DNA of 64,000 nt from Nocardia carnea (GTDB lineage: Bacteria; Actinomycetota; Actinomycetes; Mycobacteriales; Mycobacteriaceae): assembly GCF_029868325.1 (NCBI RefSeq), contig NZ_JARWNW010000241.1, positions 1 through 64,000 of the forward strand. The letters are read 5' to 3'. Position 1 is the first letter of the stretch. Each line of letters starts with the position of its first letter. The position numbers were made by a program, and so were the translations under genes. This document shows positions 46,753 to 58,343 of the stretch, piece after piece. Under the pieces are notes generated by a model. It searched no databases and had not been told where the DNA came from. It saw nothing but the letters and a program-made list of their open reading frames with translations.

Positions 46753-48360
46753 CTATGCGCGCGGTCCGACCGACACCAGGTGGGTGAGCGTCTCGTCGTG
46801 GGCGAATTCCGCGACCGCGCGTTCGCGCATCAGGTCCTGGGCGGTCAGCCGCACCTTGTGCTGCTGCATATGCTCCGACCAGGAGCGCACCACGAAGGCC
46901 TCGACGTAGCGGTCCTCGGCGCCGACATCGCGGTACAGCCGCCATTCCATGGCACCGGTGCGCTGCCGGGACCGGCCCACGTAACTCATGGCGTCGAGGA
47001 ATTCGGGGACCCGGTCCGCCGGTACGTCGTAGTCCTTGAGCACCAGCACCGGGCCGTCGTCCGGCTCCGGTTCCACCACCAGCTGCGGTTCGGGCCAGTA
47101 CGCCTGCGGCGTCAGATCGAAACCCGCAGCGAACTGGCGCATGGGCAGCCACACGGTGCTGAGCGCGGCCAACCCGAGCAGCGCACCGGCGATCAGCAGG
47201 GCGGTGACCGCACCGTAGGCGCCGGCGACCAGACCCCACGCCACCGAACCGATCGCCTGACCGGCCATGAAGACCAGCATGTACACCGACAGTCCACGCG
47301 CCCGCACCCATCCGGGGAGCAGCAGCTGCATGGTGGCGTTCATGGTCGAGAGGGTGAGCAGCCAGGCCGCACCGGCGAATACCAGCAGGATCAGCACCAG
47401 CGCCTCGACCCGCAGCAGCGCGGTTCCGACGCAGGCCACACCGAACATCAGCGCGGCGACGGCGACCTGCTGGGTGGGGGTGAGCAGGGCCCGCACCCGC
47501 GCCAGGCTCACCGCGCCGAGCACCGCCCCCACTCCGAGCGCGCCGAGCATCACGCCGTAACCGGAGGATCCCAGGCCCAGCTGATCGCGCGCGATCACCG
47601 GTAGCAGCGCCCACAACGCGCTACCGGGGGCGACGAACAGCGCGGTGCGCAGCAGCACCCGCCGGATGGCCGGTGCCGATTTGATGAACCGGGTCCCGGC
47701 CTGCAGCGCCGCCAGCGGGCGTTCGGTGGGAAATTCGCGCGCCACCTTCGGCCGCCGCCACATCAGCAGCGCCCCGACGATCGCGCAGAAGGAGAAGGCG
47801 TTCAGGGTGAACACCAGCGCCGGCCCGGACAGCGCGACCAGCACGCCCGCGACCGCCGGGCCCACTGCCCGCCCGATATTCATATTCATACTGCCCAGCG
47901 CCGCCGCGGACGGAATCTGGTCGCGTGGGACCAGTTCGGGCTGGATCGCCTGCCACGAGGGAGCGACCACCGCCTGACCGCAGCCGAGCAGGAACAACAG
48001 GATGAGCAACACCGAGGGCGTGGTGTGGCCGGTGGCGGTCGCGATCGCCAGGACCGCCGCCAGCACCGCCATGGTGGACTGCGCGCCGAGCAGCAGGCGC
48101 CGGCGGTCCAGTAGATCCGCGAGCACCCCGGACGGTATCGACAGGATCATCACCGGCAACGTCGTCGCGGTCTGGACGAACGACACCAGCGCCGCCGCAT
48201 TGGGTTCGTCGACCAGCACCCACTGGGCGCCCACCATCTGCATCCAGGTGCCGAGATTGGAGACCAGCTGGGCGATCCAGAGCGCCCGGTAGACCGGGGA
48301 TCGCAGCGGCGCCCATGTGGAAACTGGTTTCGGCGCGGCTGTAGTCACTCGGGACAGCAT
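46753..48360 (-). CDS. MFS transporter with C-terminal soluble domain
   Basis: A 535-residue MFS protein of the EntS-like (MFS_3) group. The transporter part (about 1-415) has VSNLGTWMQMVGAQWVL and GVLADLLDRRRLLLGAQ. The final 115 residues form a soluble domain with a conserved pattern (YVEAFVVRSWSEHMQQHKVRLTAQD) resembling antibiotic-biosynthesis-monooxygenase-like folds. The ATG at 48360 (MLSRVTTAAP) is chosen. Its stop is 14 nt from the secG start. The substrate is unknown. Confidence 0.85.
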   Translation of the reverse strand: MLSRVTTAAPKPVSTWAPLRSPVYRALWIAQLVSNLGTWMQMVGAQWVLVDEPNAAALVSFVQTATTLPVMILSIPSGVLADLLDRRRLLLGAQSTMAVLAAVLAIATATGHTTPSVLLILLFLLGCGQAVVAPSWQAIQPELVPRDQIPSAAALGSMNMNIGRAVGPAVAGVLVALSGPALVFTLNAFSFCAIVGALLMWRRPKVAREFPTERPLAALQAGTRFIKSAPAIRRVLLRTALFVAPGSALWALLPVIARDQLGLGSSGYGVMLGALGVGAVLGAVSLARVRALLTPTQQVAVAALMFGVACVGTALLRVEALVLILLVFAGAAWLLTLSTMNATMQLLLPGWVRARGLSVYMLVFMAGQAIGSVAWGLVAGAYGAVTALLIAGALLGLAALSTVWLPMRQFAAGFDLTPQAYWPEPQLVVEPEPDDGPVLVLKDYDVPADRVPEFLDAMSYVGRSRQRTGAMEWRLYRDVGAEDRYVEAFVVRSWSEHMQQHKVRLTAQDLMRERAVAEFAHDETLTHLVSVGPRA

Positions 48361-48412
48361 AGCCGCGTGCTCTGGCCGGGATTTCGCACGCTCGCCGGGT
48401 AGCATCGGCGGC

Positions 48413-49210
48413 ATGCCCGGACGACTGCTCCGATTCGGTGCGGCCCTCGCGCTGATCCTGCTGGCCGCCACGGCCTGCTCGAACGATGAGGAGCCGGAGC
48501 CCGCGGCCCCCGAGGCGACGCCGATGGGCCACACCTATATCTCCACCGAGGTCACCGGCACGGCGATCCCGGGCGGTGGACCGCTCACCCTGGTTTTCGC
48601 CGACGGCCGGATCACCGCCGACGCCGGCTGCAACAAACACAGCGGCGCCGTGGATCTCCACGATCACGTGCTGCACGTTTCCGAACTCGCGAGCACCCTC
48701 GCCGCCTGTCCCGGTGAACGCGCCGGATCCGATACCTGGGTGGGCGAACTGCTGCGCGGCGAGCCGACGTGGGAGCTCGACCGCGACCGGCTGACGCTGG
48801 TCGGCAAGAAGTCGACGGTGGTCCTCACGGATAAGAAAGTGGTGCAACCGGACCGGCCGATCCGCGGTACCGAATGGGGCGTCACCACGCTGCTCACCCC
48901 GCAGGCCCGCGTATCGTCGCGCACGATCGACGAAGTGCGGCCCCACCTCACCATCGCCGAGGACGGCGGGCTCACCGGGTTCGCCGGCTGCAACCGGCTG
49001 ACGGGCCGCGCCGAGATCACCGAAACCCCGGCCGGCGCCGATATCGCGTTCACCGCGGCCACCACCCGGATGATGTGCACGCCCGAGGTCATGGAGGTGG
49101 AACGCGCGGTACTCGCCGCCCTGGACGGCACGGCACAGGCCACCGTCGATGCCGATACCCTCACCCTGCGCAACGCCAACGGCCACGGTCTTGTGCTACG
49201 CGCCCGGTAG
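48413..49210 (+). CDS. Lipoprotein with two META domains
   Basis: A 265-residue exported lipoprotein (lipobox LLAATAC at about 16-22). Two META/DUF306-type domains follow in tandem: the first has FADGRITADAGCNKHSGAV and a CPG near position 103; the second has GGLTGFAGCNRLTGRAEI and TTRMMCTPE. Each repeats the glycine-cysteine-asparagine turn. META-domain proteins are linked to stress and envelope functions, but no specific role is shown here. Confidence 0.85.
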   Translation: MPGRLLRFGAALALILLAATACSNDEEPEPAAPEATPMGHTYISTEVTGTAIPGGGPLTLVFADGRITADAGCNKHSGAVDLHDHVLHVSELASTLAACPGERAGSDTWVGELLRGEPTWELDRDRLTLVGKKSTVVLTDKKVVQPDRPIRGTEWGVTTLLTPQARVSSRTIDEVRPHLTIAEDGGLTGFAGCNRLTGRAEITETPAGADIAFTAATTRMMCTPEVMEVERAVLAALDGTAQATVDADTLTLRNANGHGLVLRAR

Positions 49211-49282
49211 GCCGACTGCCGGAACGGCTCGCACACGACCGGGTTCGCACCTCCGTAACGGCGGCCGCGATCCGGTCGCGGG

Positions 49283-49576
49283 CTACGGGCTGAACACCAC
49301 GCTCTCGAATGCCCGGGTTTCGGCGTCCATGGGCACACCTTCGCAGTTGGGCCCGGGAAACGCTGCCACGTGCATATCGGTGTCGTTGGCGAGAACTCCG
49401 GCCGCGCCCGGTGTGTTGTAGCAACGGTCGGGGTCGAGATCGTCGAGCACGGCCGGGCCCCCGAGCTGTGAGCGGTAGACGAATTCCCCCGACGCCGCGT
49501 GGGCGCCGAGCGGAACGGTCAGGGTGATCGCGGCGCCGACGGCGAAGGCACCCACGGTTTCGACGATATATCGCAC
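49283..49576 (-). CDS. Small secreted protein of unknown function
   Basis: A 97-residue protein with a signal peptide (VRYIVETVGAFAVGAAITLTVPLGAHA). The mature part is about 70 residues with two cysteines (RCYNT, PNCEG) that could form a disulfide. The GTG at 49576 follows AAAGGA. I do not recognise the family. Confidence 0.65.
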   Translation of the reverse strand: MRYIVETVGAFAVGAAITLTVPLGAHAASGEFVYRSQLGGPAVLDDLDPDRCYNTPGAAGVLANDTDMHVAAFPGPNCEGVPMDAETRAFESVVFSP

Positions 49577-49716
49577 GCACTGGTCCTTTCGCTCGGAATT
49601 GCGGGCTGTTCGCGTCCAGCACCGCAGTATTCCGGACCCGCACCCGGGTCTGCGGTAAGCGGGCGGAACCGCCCGTCGATGGGCCCGTCGCACCATCCCG
49701 GAACACCCTGGCGAAC

Positions 49717-50328
49717 TCACCGGGCGCGCGGCGCGGCCGGGTATCCGGTGTCGCCCGGATCTTCCCACCGGTAGAGGGCCGGGATGAGAAAGCGTTGCAG
49801 CAGCTGCGATTCCGATTCGGCGTCGGCCGGCCACAGCAGCAGCGACAACACCGACCGGATGAACCAGACGCCGGTGAGCGGGTCGTCCGGGCGCGTGCCC
49901 AGCATTTCGGAAACGATCCCGAGCAGGGCCGGCGATTCGGCGAAGGTCACCACCGACCGGGGTCCGTGCTGCGAGGCGAGGAACGCGATAACGATCGGAT
50001 CGGAACGTACCTCACGCAGCGTGACGGTGAGGGCCGCGTACACGCGTTCGGGGCCGGTGAGGTCACCGAGCGCGTGCTCGACTTCACCGGCGATACGGTT
50101 CGCCGCGCGCGCGAGGACGGTCTCACGGAGATGGATCACACCACCGGTATGGCGGTAGACGGTGGCGCGCGAGCAGTGCGCGTGCCGTGCCACCGTATCG
50201 ACGTCGAGACCGTCGAAACCGCGCCGCGTGATCAGATCCGCGGCCGCGGCGTAGATGTGGTCGGCCGCGGTGTCGTGGCGGTCTGCGCCGAGTAGCCAGT
50301 CTCGCGCCATCGCTTCAGTATGAGACAT
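49717..50328 (-). CDS. TetR-family regulator of the adjacent MFS gene
   Basis: A 203-residue TetR repressor. The HTH is LDVDTVARHAHCSRATVYRHTGGVIHLRETVL; the ligand domain carries an unusual number of Leu and Trp near the C-terminus. It is divergent from the MFS gene at 50595 across a 266-nt gap and probably controls it. Confidence 0.87.
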   Translation of the reverse strand: MSHTEAMARDWLLGADRHDTAADHIYAAAADLITRRGFDGLDVDTVARHAHCSRATVYRHTGGVIHLRETVLARAANRIAGEVEHALGDLTGPERVYAALTVTLREVRSDPIVIAFLASQHGPRSVVTFAESPALLGIVSEMLGTRPDDPLTGVWFIRSVLSLLLWPADAESESQLLQRFLIPALYRWEDPGDTGYPAAPRAR

Positions 50329-50594
50329 TCATGCCGTCGAAGGATCCGATATCGCCCAGTTCACGAGCATGTGCTGAGACAACAAGGGGCGAAACGACTG
50401 TCCGATGTGTATCGACTTCAGTCGCAGATCTTGTCCGGGCGCTACCCGGGGAGAACTGTGGAGGCGGGGTGCGGCGCCGGTGACCGATGGACGCCGGGCC
50501 GGGCCGCCGTTACTCGGCGCGGCGTACTGCCGGCTTTCGGCTACCACCCGGTATCCGAAAACCGGCGGCGCTTCGGATTGCGAACGGAGATCGG

Positions 50595-52223
50595 ATGTCG
50601 ACCACCGAATTGCTGGATCGCCCTGTCGGTGGCTGGTCGTGGACGCAACGCCGGACACTTGTCGTGTCCTGCCTCGCCGTCACCTTGGTGATCGCGTCGA
50701 TGGCCGCCCTGTACACCTCGTTGGCGCAGATCTCGATCGCCACGGGCGCAGACCACACCCAGGCGACCTGGATCGTCGACGGTTACACCCTTGCCCTGGC
50801 CTGCCTGGTCCTGCCCGCCGGCGCCCTGGGCGACCGCTACGGCCGGCGCCGGCTGCTGGTCAGCGGGTTGCTCGTCTTCGCGGCCGCCTCGATGATTCCC
50901 ACGGTCACTTCGTCGGTCGACTGGATCATCGGCGCCCGCGTGCTCGCCGGTATCGGTGCCGCACTGGTCATGCCGTCCACCCTGTCCATGATCACCACCG
51001 CATTTCCGCCGGGGGCCTCGGCACGGGCAGTCGGGGTCTGGGCCGGGGCCGCCGGCTCCGGCGGCCTGCTCGGTCTGATCGGCTCCGGGCTGCTGTTGCA
51101 GTGGTGGTCGTGGCAGTCCATCTTCATCGGCATGGCTGCCGCCGCGGCAGTGCTCGCCGCCGCGGGATTCACCCTGGCCGAATCCCGCAGTACCGCGCCG
51201 ACCGGACTGGACCCACTCGGCGCGTTCACCGGGGTGACCGCGATCGCGCTACTGGTCTGGTCATTGATCTCGGTCGCCGACCGCGGATGGAGTGATCCCT
51301 ACATCCTGGCCGGTCTGGCGGGCGCCGCGCTCGCCACCGAGCTGTTCATCCTGGCCGAACTCCGCGTCCGGTATCCCATGCTGGATTTGCGGCTGTTCGC
51401 ACGGCGCGGCTTCGGCTGTGGCGCCGCATCGCTGGCCGTCCAGTTCCTCGTCACCTTCGGACTGTTCATGATCGTCGTGCAGTATCTGCAGCTGATCCTG
51501 GGATACAGCCCCCTGCACGCCGCCGTCGCCGTCCTGCCCATGGGGGTTGCCGTCGTCGGACTGTCGTTGTTGTCTTCCCGGCTCACCGCCCGCTACGGGC
51601 TTCGGCTGCCCACGATCGCCGGCCTGATCGTTCTCGCCACCGGACTGCTGCTCCTGACCCGCCTGACAGCCGAAGCCGGTTATCCCGGTGTACTGATCCC
51701 GTTGTCCATCGTGGGCATCGGAATCGGCCTGGCCGCGGCACCGGCCACCACCGCGATCATGACCGACGCCGATCTCGATATGCACAGCGTCGCCGCCGCG
51801 GTCAACGACGCCGCTCGCGAGATCGGCGCGGCCATCGGTATCGCCGTGGCCGGCACCGTCCTGGCCACCGGCTACCGCACCGGTATCGCCCCCAGCCTCC
51901 CGCAGCTGCCCGCACCGGCTCGTGAACCCGTCGCGCACTCTCTCGCCGCCACCACCCAGCTCGCCGAGCAGGCCGGCCCGCAAGCGCAACCACTGCTCGA
52001 CCTCGCCCGGGCCGCCTTCCTCGACGGCTTGCACCAGACGGTGTTCGTCCTCGCGGTCATCAGTCTCGTTGCCGCGGCCCTGTTCGCCTTCTGGGCACCC
52101 GGACCACCGCAAACACCGAGGCCCGCCGGGTCGGTATCCGGCGGGCCTCGAATTCTTCAGCTGCTCAGGGCAGCGGACCACCCGCGGCAATTGCGGACAG
52201 CGTGGCGAACTCGTCGCCCTTGA
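50595..52223 (+). CDS. MFS drug exporter, DHA2 (14-helix) family
   Basis: A 542-residue exporter of the EmrB/QacA group. Motif A is [16 protein letters not shown], motif C-like [21 protein letters not shown], and fourteen hydrophobic segments are visible. CGGAGATCGG before the ATG supports the start. After the last helix ([10 protein letters not shown]) the frame continues for about 35 codons through a terminator-like hairpin into the antisense 3' end of tpiA, so the C-terminal tail is probably not native. Confidence 0.85.
   Translation: MSTTELLDRPVGGWSWTQRRTLVVSCLAVTLVIASMAALYTSLAQISIATGADHTQATWIVDGYTLALACLVLPAGALGDRYGRRRLLVSGLLVFAAASMIPTVTSSVDWIIGARVLAGIGAALVMPSTLSMITTAFPPGASARAVGVWAGAAGSGGLLGLIGSGLLLQWWSWQSIFIGMAAAAAVLAAAGFTLAESRSTAPTGLDPLGAFTGVTAIALLVWSLISVADRGWSDPYILAGLAGAALATELFILAELRVRYPMLDLRLFARRGFGCGAASLAVQFLVTFGLFMIVVQYLQLILGYSPLHAAVAVLPMGVAVVGLSLLSSRLTARYGLRLPTIAGLIVLATGLLLLTRLTAEAGYPGVLIPLSIVGIGIGLAAAPATTAIMTDADLDMHSVAAAVNDAAREIGAAIGIAVAGTVLATGYRTGIAPSLPQLPAPAREPVAHSLAATTQLAEQAGPQAQPLLDLARAAFLDGLHQTVFVLAVISLVAAALFAFWAPGPPQTPRPAGSVSGGPRILQLLRAADHPRQLRTAWRTRRP
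52118..52149. terminator. Bidirectional terminator hairpin of tpiA
   Basis: Perfect 12-bp stem, GAGGCCCGCCGG against CCGGCGGGCCTC, with an 8-nt loop. It lies 16 nt past the tpiA stop and inside the last part of the opposing MFS frame. T-richness after the stem is weak on both strands. Confidence 0.6.
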
Positions 52224-52950
52224 GCGACGCTCCGCCCACCAGTGCACCGTCGATATCGGTCTGCTTGCTCAGCTCACCGACATTCTTGGCGTTCACCGAA
52301 CCGCCGTAGAGCACCCGCACGGTCTCGGCGACCTCGCCTCCGGCCAGCCGGCCGAGCTCGCCACGGATGGCGCCGCACACCTGCTGCGCGTCGTCCGGGG
52401 TGGCGACCTTTCCGGTGCCGATCGCCCACACGGGTTCGTAGGCGATGACGACCTTCGCGATCTCCTCGGGCTTCAAGCCCTTCAGCGAGCCCCGCAACTG
52501 TTCAAGGTTGTACTCGACATGGGTGCCCGCCTCACGGACGTTGAGGCCCTCACCGATGCAGACGATCGGGGTGATCCCGTGCTTCAGCGCCTGCTTCGCC
52601 TTGGCAAGCACCGTGGCGTCGTCCTCGTTGTGGTACTGCCGGCGCTCGGAATGCCCGACCACCGCGAACCGGCACCCCAGCTTGGCCAGCATGGCCGCGC
52701 TGACCTCGCCGGTGTAGGCACCGGATTCGTGCACCGAAACATCCTGCGCACCGTAGGTGATCCGCAGTTTGTCGCCTTCGATCAGCGTCTGCACGCTGCG
52801 GATATCCACGAACGGCGGAATCACCGTGACATCGACCTTGTCGAAGTACTTGTCCGGCAGCGCGAACGCGATCTTCTGCACCAGGGCGATGGCCTCGAGG
52901 TGATTGAGGTTCATCTTCCAGTTGCCCGCGATCAGCGGTTTCCGAGCCAT
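52165..52950 (-). CDS. tpiA: Triosephosphate isomerase
   Basis: A 261-residue TIM-barrel enzyme. GNWKMN near the N-terminus holds the Lys; [13 protein letters not shown] the catalytic His; [17 protein letters not shown] the catalytic Glu; [14 protein letters not shown] the phosphate loop. Its ATG overlaps the pgk stop by one base (TAATG), giving the usual gap-pgk-tpiA order. Confidence 0.97.
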   Translation of the reverse strand: MARKPLIAGNWKMNLNHLEAIALVQKIAFALPDKYFDKVDVTVIPPFVDIRSVQTLIEGDKLRITYGAQDVSVHESGAYTGEVSAAMLAKLGCRFAVVGHSERRQYHNEDDATVLAKAKQALKHGITPIVCIGEGLNVREAGTHVEYNLEQLRGSLKGLKPEEIAKVVIAYEPVWAIGTGKVATPDDAQQVCGAIRGELGRLAGGEVAETVRVLYGGSVNAKNVGELSKQTDIDGALVGGASLKGDEFATLSAIAAGGPLP

Positions 52951-54173
52951 TACGCGTCCTCCGCATCGTCGAGCACGCTGATGCCGGGCAGCGTCTTACC
53001 TTCCAGGTACTCCAGCGAGGCACCACCACCGGTGGAGATATGCGAGAAATCGCTCTCCGGAATACCGAGTGCCCGCACGGCCGCCGCGGAATCGCCACCA
53101 CCGACAACGGTGAACGCGCCCTTACCGGTGGCCTTGGCGATCGCCTCGGCCACACCGCGGGTACCGGCCGCGAACTTGTCGAACTCGAACACGCCCATCG
53201 GGCCGTTCCAGAACACCGTGCGCGCCTCGGTGAGCAGTGCGGCGAAACGCTGCACCGATTCCGGGCCGATATCCAGGCCCATCCAGCCGTGCGGGATCTC
53301 GTGGCACGGTACGACCTTCGATTCCGCGTCCGCGGCGAAAGAATCGGCGACAACGATATCGCGCGGCAGATGGATGACATCGGCGTAGCGGTCCAGCAGC
53401 TGCTTACAGGTATCGATCATCTCCTCCTGCAGCAGCGAGGAACCGACGGACAGCCCCTCCGCGGCCAGGAAGGTGAAGCACATCCCGCCGCCGATGACCA
53501 GGGTGTCGACCTTGGGGGCCAGTGCCTCGATCACGGCCAGCTTGTCCGAGACCTTCGACCCACCGAGCACGACCGCGTAGGGGCGGTCGGTGGATTCGGT
53601 GAGCTTGGCCAGCACATCGGCCTCCGCGGCGACGAGCGTGCCCGCATAGTGCGGCAGCAGTTTCGCCACGTCGTACACCGACCCCTGCTTCCGGTGCACC
53701 ACACCGAAACCGTCGGAGACGAACGCGCCGTCGTCGCCGACCAGTTCCACCAGCGCGGCGGCCAGTTTCGCGCGGTCGGCGTCGTCCTTGCTGGTCTCGC
53801 GCGGATCGAACCGGATGTTCTCCAGCAGCAGTACATCGCCGTCGGTGAGGCCCTCGGAGCGCGCGAGCGCGTCCTGCCCCACCACATCACCGGCGAGCTG
53901 CACATTGCGGCCCAACTCGGCGGCCAGGCGGGCCGCCACCGGCGCCAGCGACAGCGCCGGATCCGGGGCACCCTTCGGACGGCCGAGATGCGCGGTGACG
54001 ACCACCTTCGCACCGGCTTCCACCAGTGCGCGGATGGTCGGCACCGAGGCGATGATCCGGCCCGGATCGGTGATCTCGCCGTTGTCGAGGGGCACGTTGA
54101 GGTCGGAACGCACCAGTACGCCGCGGCCCTCGACGCCCTCGGCGAGGAGATCGTCCAGAGTTTTGATGCTCAC
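52950..54173 (-). CDS. pgk: Phosphoglycerate kinase
   Basis: A 407-residue glycolytic kinase. [16 protein letters not shown] and [15 protein letters not shown] lie in the N-domain; [18 protein letters not shown] and [17 protein letters not shown] in the C-domain. The start is GTG 54173 ([12 protein letters not shown]). It lies 7 nt after gap. Confidence 0.97.
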   Translation of the reverse strand: MSIKTLDDLLAEGVEGRGVLVRSDLNVPLDNGEITDPGRIIASVPTIRALVEAGAKVVVTAHLGRPKGAPDPALSLAPVAARLAAELGRNVQLAGDVVGQDALARSEGLTDGDVLLLENIRFDPRETSKDDADRAKLAAALVELVGDDGAFVSDGFGVVHRKQGSVYDVAKLLPHYAGTLVAAEADVLAKLTESTDRPYAVVLGGSKVSDKLAVIEALAPKVDTLVIGGGMCFTFLAAEGLSVGSSLLQEEMIDTCKQLLDRYADVIHLPRDIVVADSFAADAESKVVPCHEIPHGWMGLDIGPESVQRFAALLTEARTVFWNGPMGVFEFDKFAAGTRGVAEAIAKATGKGAFTVVGGGDSAAAVRALGIPESDFSHISTGGGASLEYLEGKTLPGISVLDDAEDA

Positions 54174-54180
54174 GCCGGTC

Positions 54181-55212
<1,032 letters not shown>

Positions 55213-55483
55213 TCAGCTGTCAAGCGGATGATTCCGACACCACCCACACTAATGCCTGTGGGTCCTCTCTCCGACACACCCCTGGTGTTCGTGAGCACCG
55301 GCTATCCGGGCAGGCCCGGACCTCGTCCGGGGCGCTACCTCCGCGTGTCGGGCCGGGGCGTGCCGGATCCGGCGGGCAAGCGCAGCTCCGGCCGGAATCC
55401 GCAACTCCGAAGGCGGCATACGACCGGGACCGGCTCCGTAAATCGCTGGCAACTCCGGGGCGCCGCACCGCAGGATGGTGGGG

Positions 55484-56092
55484 ATGTCCAATTCACCTCG
55501 CACCGATTCCGGGCCGCACGTGCGTCCGGCCACTTCCGCCGATATCCCCCGGGCCACCAGAAGCCTCACCCGGGCCTTCGCCGACTACCCCTGGACCCGG
55601 CACACCATCGCCGCGGACGGGCACGAACGCCGGCTGGCCGAGTTCCAGGAACTCTTCCTCACCCGCATCGGCTTACCCCACGGCAGGGTATGGGTCGCCG
55701 ACGACGGTGACGCGGTCGCCGTCTGGACCACCCCCGCCACCGATGCCGGCGCGGTATTCACCGAACTCGCACCCCGCTTCACCGAATTGGCCGGTGACCG
55801 CGCCGAGGCGCATGCGGCGGCGGAGGCGGCGATGCAGCCGCACCGCCCGGCCGAACCCGTCTGGTTCCTCGGCACCGTGGGCGTCGACCCGGCCCGCCGC
55901 GGCAGCGGACTGGGCCGCGCCGTGATCGAGCCCGGCCTGGCCGCCGCCGAACGCGAAGGTGTCGCGGCGTTCCTGGAGACGTCCACCCCGCAGAACGTGC
56001 GCTTCTACGAACACCTCGGTTTCCACGTGACCGCAGAAGTGGATATCCCCGACGGCGGCCCCCTGACCTGGTGCATGCTCCGCCGGCCGTAG
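55484..56092 (+). CDS. GNAT-family N-acetyltransferase
   Basis: An acetyltransferase of about 202 residues. The acetyl-CoA loop is LGTVGVDPARRGSGLGRAVIEPGL, followed by LETSTPQNVRFYEHLGFHVT. Either ATG (55475 or 55484) is possible; GGTGGGG precedes the second. The substrate is unknown. It is transcribed away from gap. Confidence 0.85.
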   Translation: MSNSPRTDSGPHVRPATSADIPRATRSLTRAFADYPWTRHTIAADGHERRLAEFQELFLTRIGLPHGRVWVADDGDAVAVWTTPATDAGAVFTELAPRFTELAGDRAEAHAAAEAAMQPHRPAEPVWFLGTVGVDPARRGSGLGRAVIEPGLAAAEREGVAAFLETSTPQNVRFYEHLGFHVTAEVDIPDGGPLTWCMLRRP

Positions 56093-56270
56093 CGGTTCCT
56101 GTCCACCAGGCAGCCGAAAGCGAACCCTGCGGGTGAGACGGCCACCGACGCCGCCGTGGCTTCCTCGACACGGTCGCGCCCGGGTGAAGTCCCGTGTACT
56201 CGGACGCCGAGGGCTGCGGCCGCGCGCCGGGAAGCCCAGGACCACCGGGCCCGCGCACCACCGCAACGCA

Positions 56271-56296
56271 ACGCCCCGGCCACCGGTCCGGGGCGT
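56271..56296. terminator. Terminator-like hairpin after whiA
   Basis: ACGCCCCGG (56271-56279) pairs with CCGGGGCGT (56288-56296), a perfect 9-bp stem with an 8-nt loop, 9 nt past the whiA stop. It probably ends the rapZ-yvcK-whiA operon, though the U-tract is poor. Confidence 0.5.
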
Positions 56297-56304
56297 ACGG
56301 CGGC

Positions 56305-57282
56305 TCAGGCGTCGTCGAGTAGTTCGGCCGTAACCGCCGATTCGGTATCCGGCACGCCGAGTTCCTTGGCCCGCCGGTCGGCCATGGACAGCAGGCGCCG
56401 GATCCGTCCGGCCACGGCGTCCTTGGTCATCGGCGGGTCGGCGAGCTGACCGAGTTCCTCGAGGGAGGCCTGCCGGTGTTCGACACGTAGCTTCCCCGCC
56501 GCCGCCAGATGGTCCGGAACGTCGTCGCCGAGCAGTTCCAGCGCACGCTCGACCCGGGCCGCCGCCGCAACCGCGGCGCGTGCCGAACGCCGCAGGTTGG
56601 CGTCGTCGAAGTTGGCGAGCCGGTTGGCGGTGGCGCGGACCTCACGCCGCATCCGGCGTTCCTCCCAGGTGAGCCGGGTGTCCTGCGCGCCCATCCGGGT
56701 GAGCAGCGCCCCGATCGCCTCGCCGTCGCGGACCACGACCCGGTCGGTGCCGCGCACCTCCCGCGCCTTGGCCGAGATACCGAGCCGCCGCGCGGCGCCC
56801 ACCAGCGCCAACGCCGCCTCCGGCCCCGGGCAGCTCACCTCGAGTGCCGAGGAGCGGCCGGGTTCGGTGAGCGAACCGTGGGCCAGGAAGGCGCCGCGCC
56901 ACGCTGCCTCGGCATCGGCGACACTGCCGCCGACGACCTGGGCGGGTAGCCCGCGCACCGGCCGGCCGCGCACATCCAGCAGTCCGGTCTGGCGCGCGAG
57001 GGCTTCGCCCTCTTTCGCCACCCGGACCACGTACCGGGAGGATTTGCGCAGGCCACCGGCACTGAGCACATGCACATCCGACCCGTATCCGTAGAGTTCG
57101 AAGATCTCCCGCCGCAGCCGCCGCGCGATGGACCCCATATCGACTTCGGCTTCGACGATCACCCGCCCGCCGACGATATGCAGACCGCCGGCGAAACGCA
57201 GCAGGGCGGACAGTTCGGCTTTACGCGCACTCACCTGTGTTACGGCGAGCCGGCTCAGCTCGTCTTTCACTTCGGCTGTCAT
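56305..57282 (-). CDS. whiA: WhiA sporulation/cell-division regulator
   Basis: A 325-residue WhiA: an N-terminal LAGLIDADG-like region ([21 protein letters not shown]...[15 protein letters not shown]), [20 protein letters not shown] in the linker, and a C-terminal HTH ([28 protein letters not shown]). The ATG at 57282 gives an ATGA overlap with yvcK and the length expected from mycobacteria; a GTG at 57288 has a better-placed AGGAG. WhiA is a DNA-binding protein controlling division genes. Confidence 0.95.
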   Translation of the reverse strand: MTAEVKDELSRLAVTQVSARKAELSALLRFAGGLHIVGGRVIVEAEVDMGSIARRLRREIFELYGYGSDVHVLSAGGLRKSSRYVVRVAKEGEALARQTGLLDVRGRPVRGLPAQVVGGSVADAEAAWRGAFLAHGSLTEPGRSSALEVSCPGPEAALALVGAARRLGISAKAREVRGTDRVVVRDGEAIGALLTRMGAQDTRLTWEERRMRREVRATANRLANFDDANLRRSARAAVAAAARVERALELLGDDVPDHLAAAGKLRVEHRQASLEELGQLADPPMTKDAVAGRIRRLLSMADRRAKELGVPDTESAVTAELLDDA

Positions 57283-58343
57283 CGCCACGAGACGTGCTCC
57301 TTTCCACCCAACCCGGACCGCACATCCTGACCCATGTGCCGTCCCTCGACTCGAAGCCCCGGCAACGCCGGACGGGGCTCGTGGATCAGTTGATCCAGTG
57401 CGGCGGCGAGCTTTCCGGCATCGTGCCGGGCCGTTCCCGCGTCGGCGACATCGGAAAAGACTACTCGTGCCCGCAGTTGCCCGGCCGCTCTGGCCACATG
57501 TTCGCGCTCGCGTCCCTCCGGTACGCACCCGGAATCGACCAGAACCTCGTCGACCGCGAAATCCGGTGCGTGCTGGGACAATACATGCAGATGACGTTCG
57601 GCGGAGAAACCCGCCGTCTCACCGGGCTGTGCGACCAGGTTCAGAATCAGCACCTTACGCGCCCGGGTATGCACCAGTGCATCGCGCAGGCCGGGCACCA
57701 GCAGATGCGGGATAACACTGGTGAACCACGATCCGGGCCCGAGGACCACCGCATCCGCTTGTTCGATGGCGGCGGTGGCCTCGGCGCAGGCGGGCGGGTC
57801 GGCGGGCAGCAACCGCACCCGGCGCACTTTGCCGGGGGTCGTGGCCACGGCCACCTGACCGCGAATACAGCGGCTGACCCGCGGGTCGGTTTCCAACCCC
57901 GAGACATCGGCCTCGATATCGAGCGGGAGGGTCGACATGGGCAGTACCCGGCCGCTGATGCCGAGCAGCTCACCGACCTTGTCGAGGGCGGCCACCGGAT
58001 CACCCAGCACCTCGGTGAGCCCGGCCAGCAGCAGATTGCCGACCGAATGCCCCGCCAGCGCGCCGGTACCGCCGAACCGGTGCTGCACGGTCCGGGTGAG
58101 GACACCGTCGGCGTCGGCCGCCAGCGCGGCCAGGGCCATCCGCAGATCGCCGGGCGGCGGGACCCCCAATTCGCGACGCAGCCGGCCGGAAGAGCCGCCG
58201 TCGTCGGCGACGGTGACGACCGCGCTGATCCGCCGGGTCAGCCGGCGCACCGCCGACAGGGTGGCGTAGAGCCCGTGTCCGCCGCCGAGTGCGACGACTT
58301 CGGGACCGCGGCGAGTCTCGGAACCGGAATCGAGGCCGCTCAT
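57279..58343 (-). CDS. yvcK: YvcK/CuvA-like UDP-sugar-binding protein
   Basis: A 354-residue protein of the gluconeogenesis-factor/CofD-like family. Motifs include [37 protein letters not shown] and [12 protein letters not shown]. In other bacteria YvcK (CuvA in mycobacteria) links cell-wall precursor status to growth. It overlaps both rapZ and whiA by 4 nt (ATGA). Confidence 0.95.
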   Translation of the reverse strand: MSGLDSGSETRRGPEVVALGGGHGLYATLSAVRRLTRRISAVVTVADDGGSSGRLRRELGVPPPGDLRMALAALAADADGVLTRTVQHRFGGTGALAGHSVGNLLLAGLTEVLGDPVAALDKVGELLGISGRVLPMSTLPLDIEADVSGLETDPRVSRCIRGQVAVATTPGKVRRVRLLPADPPACAEATAAIEQADAVVLGPGSWFTSVIPHLLVPGLRDALVHTRARKVLILNLVAQPGETAGFSAERHLHVLSQHAPDFAVDEVLVDSGCVPEGREREHVARAAGQLRARVVFSDVADAGTARHDAGKLAAALDQLIHEPRPALPGLRVEGRHMGQDVRSGLGGKEHVSWR

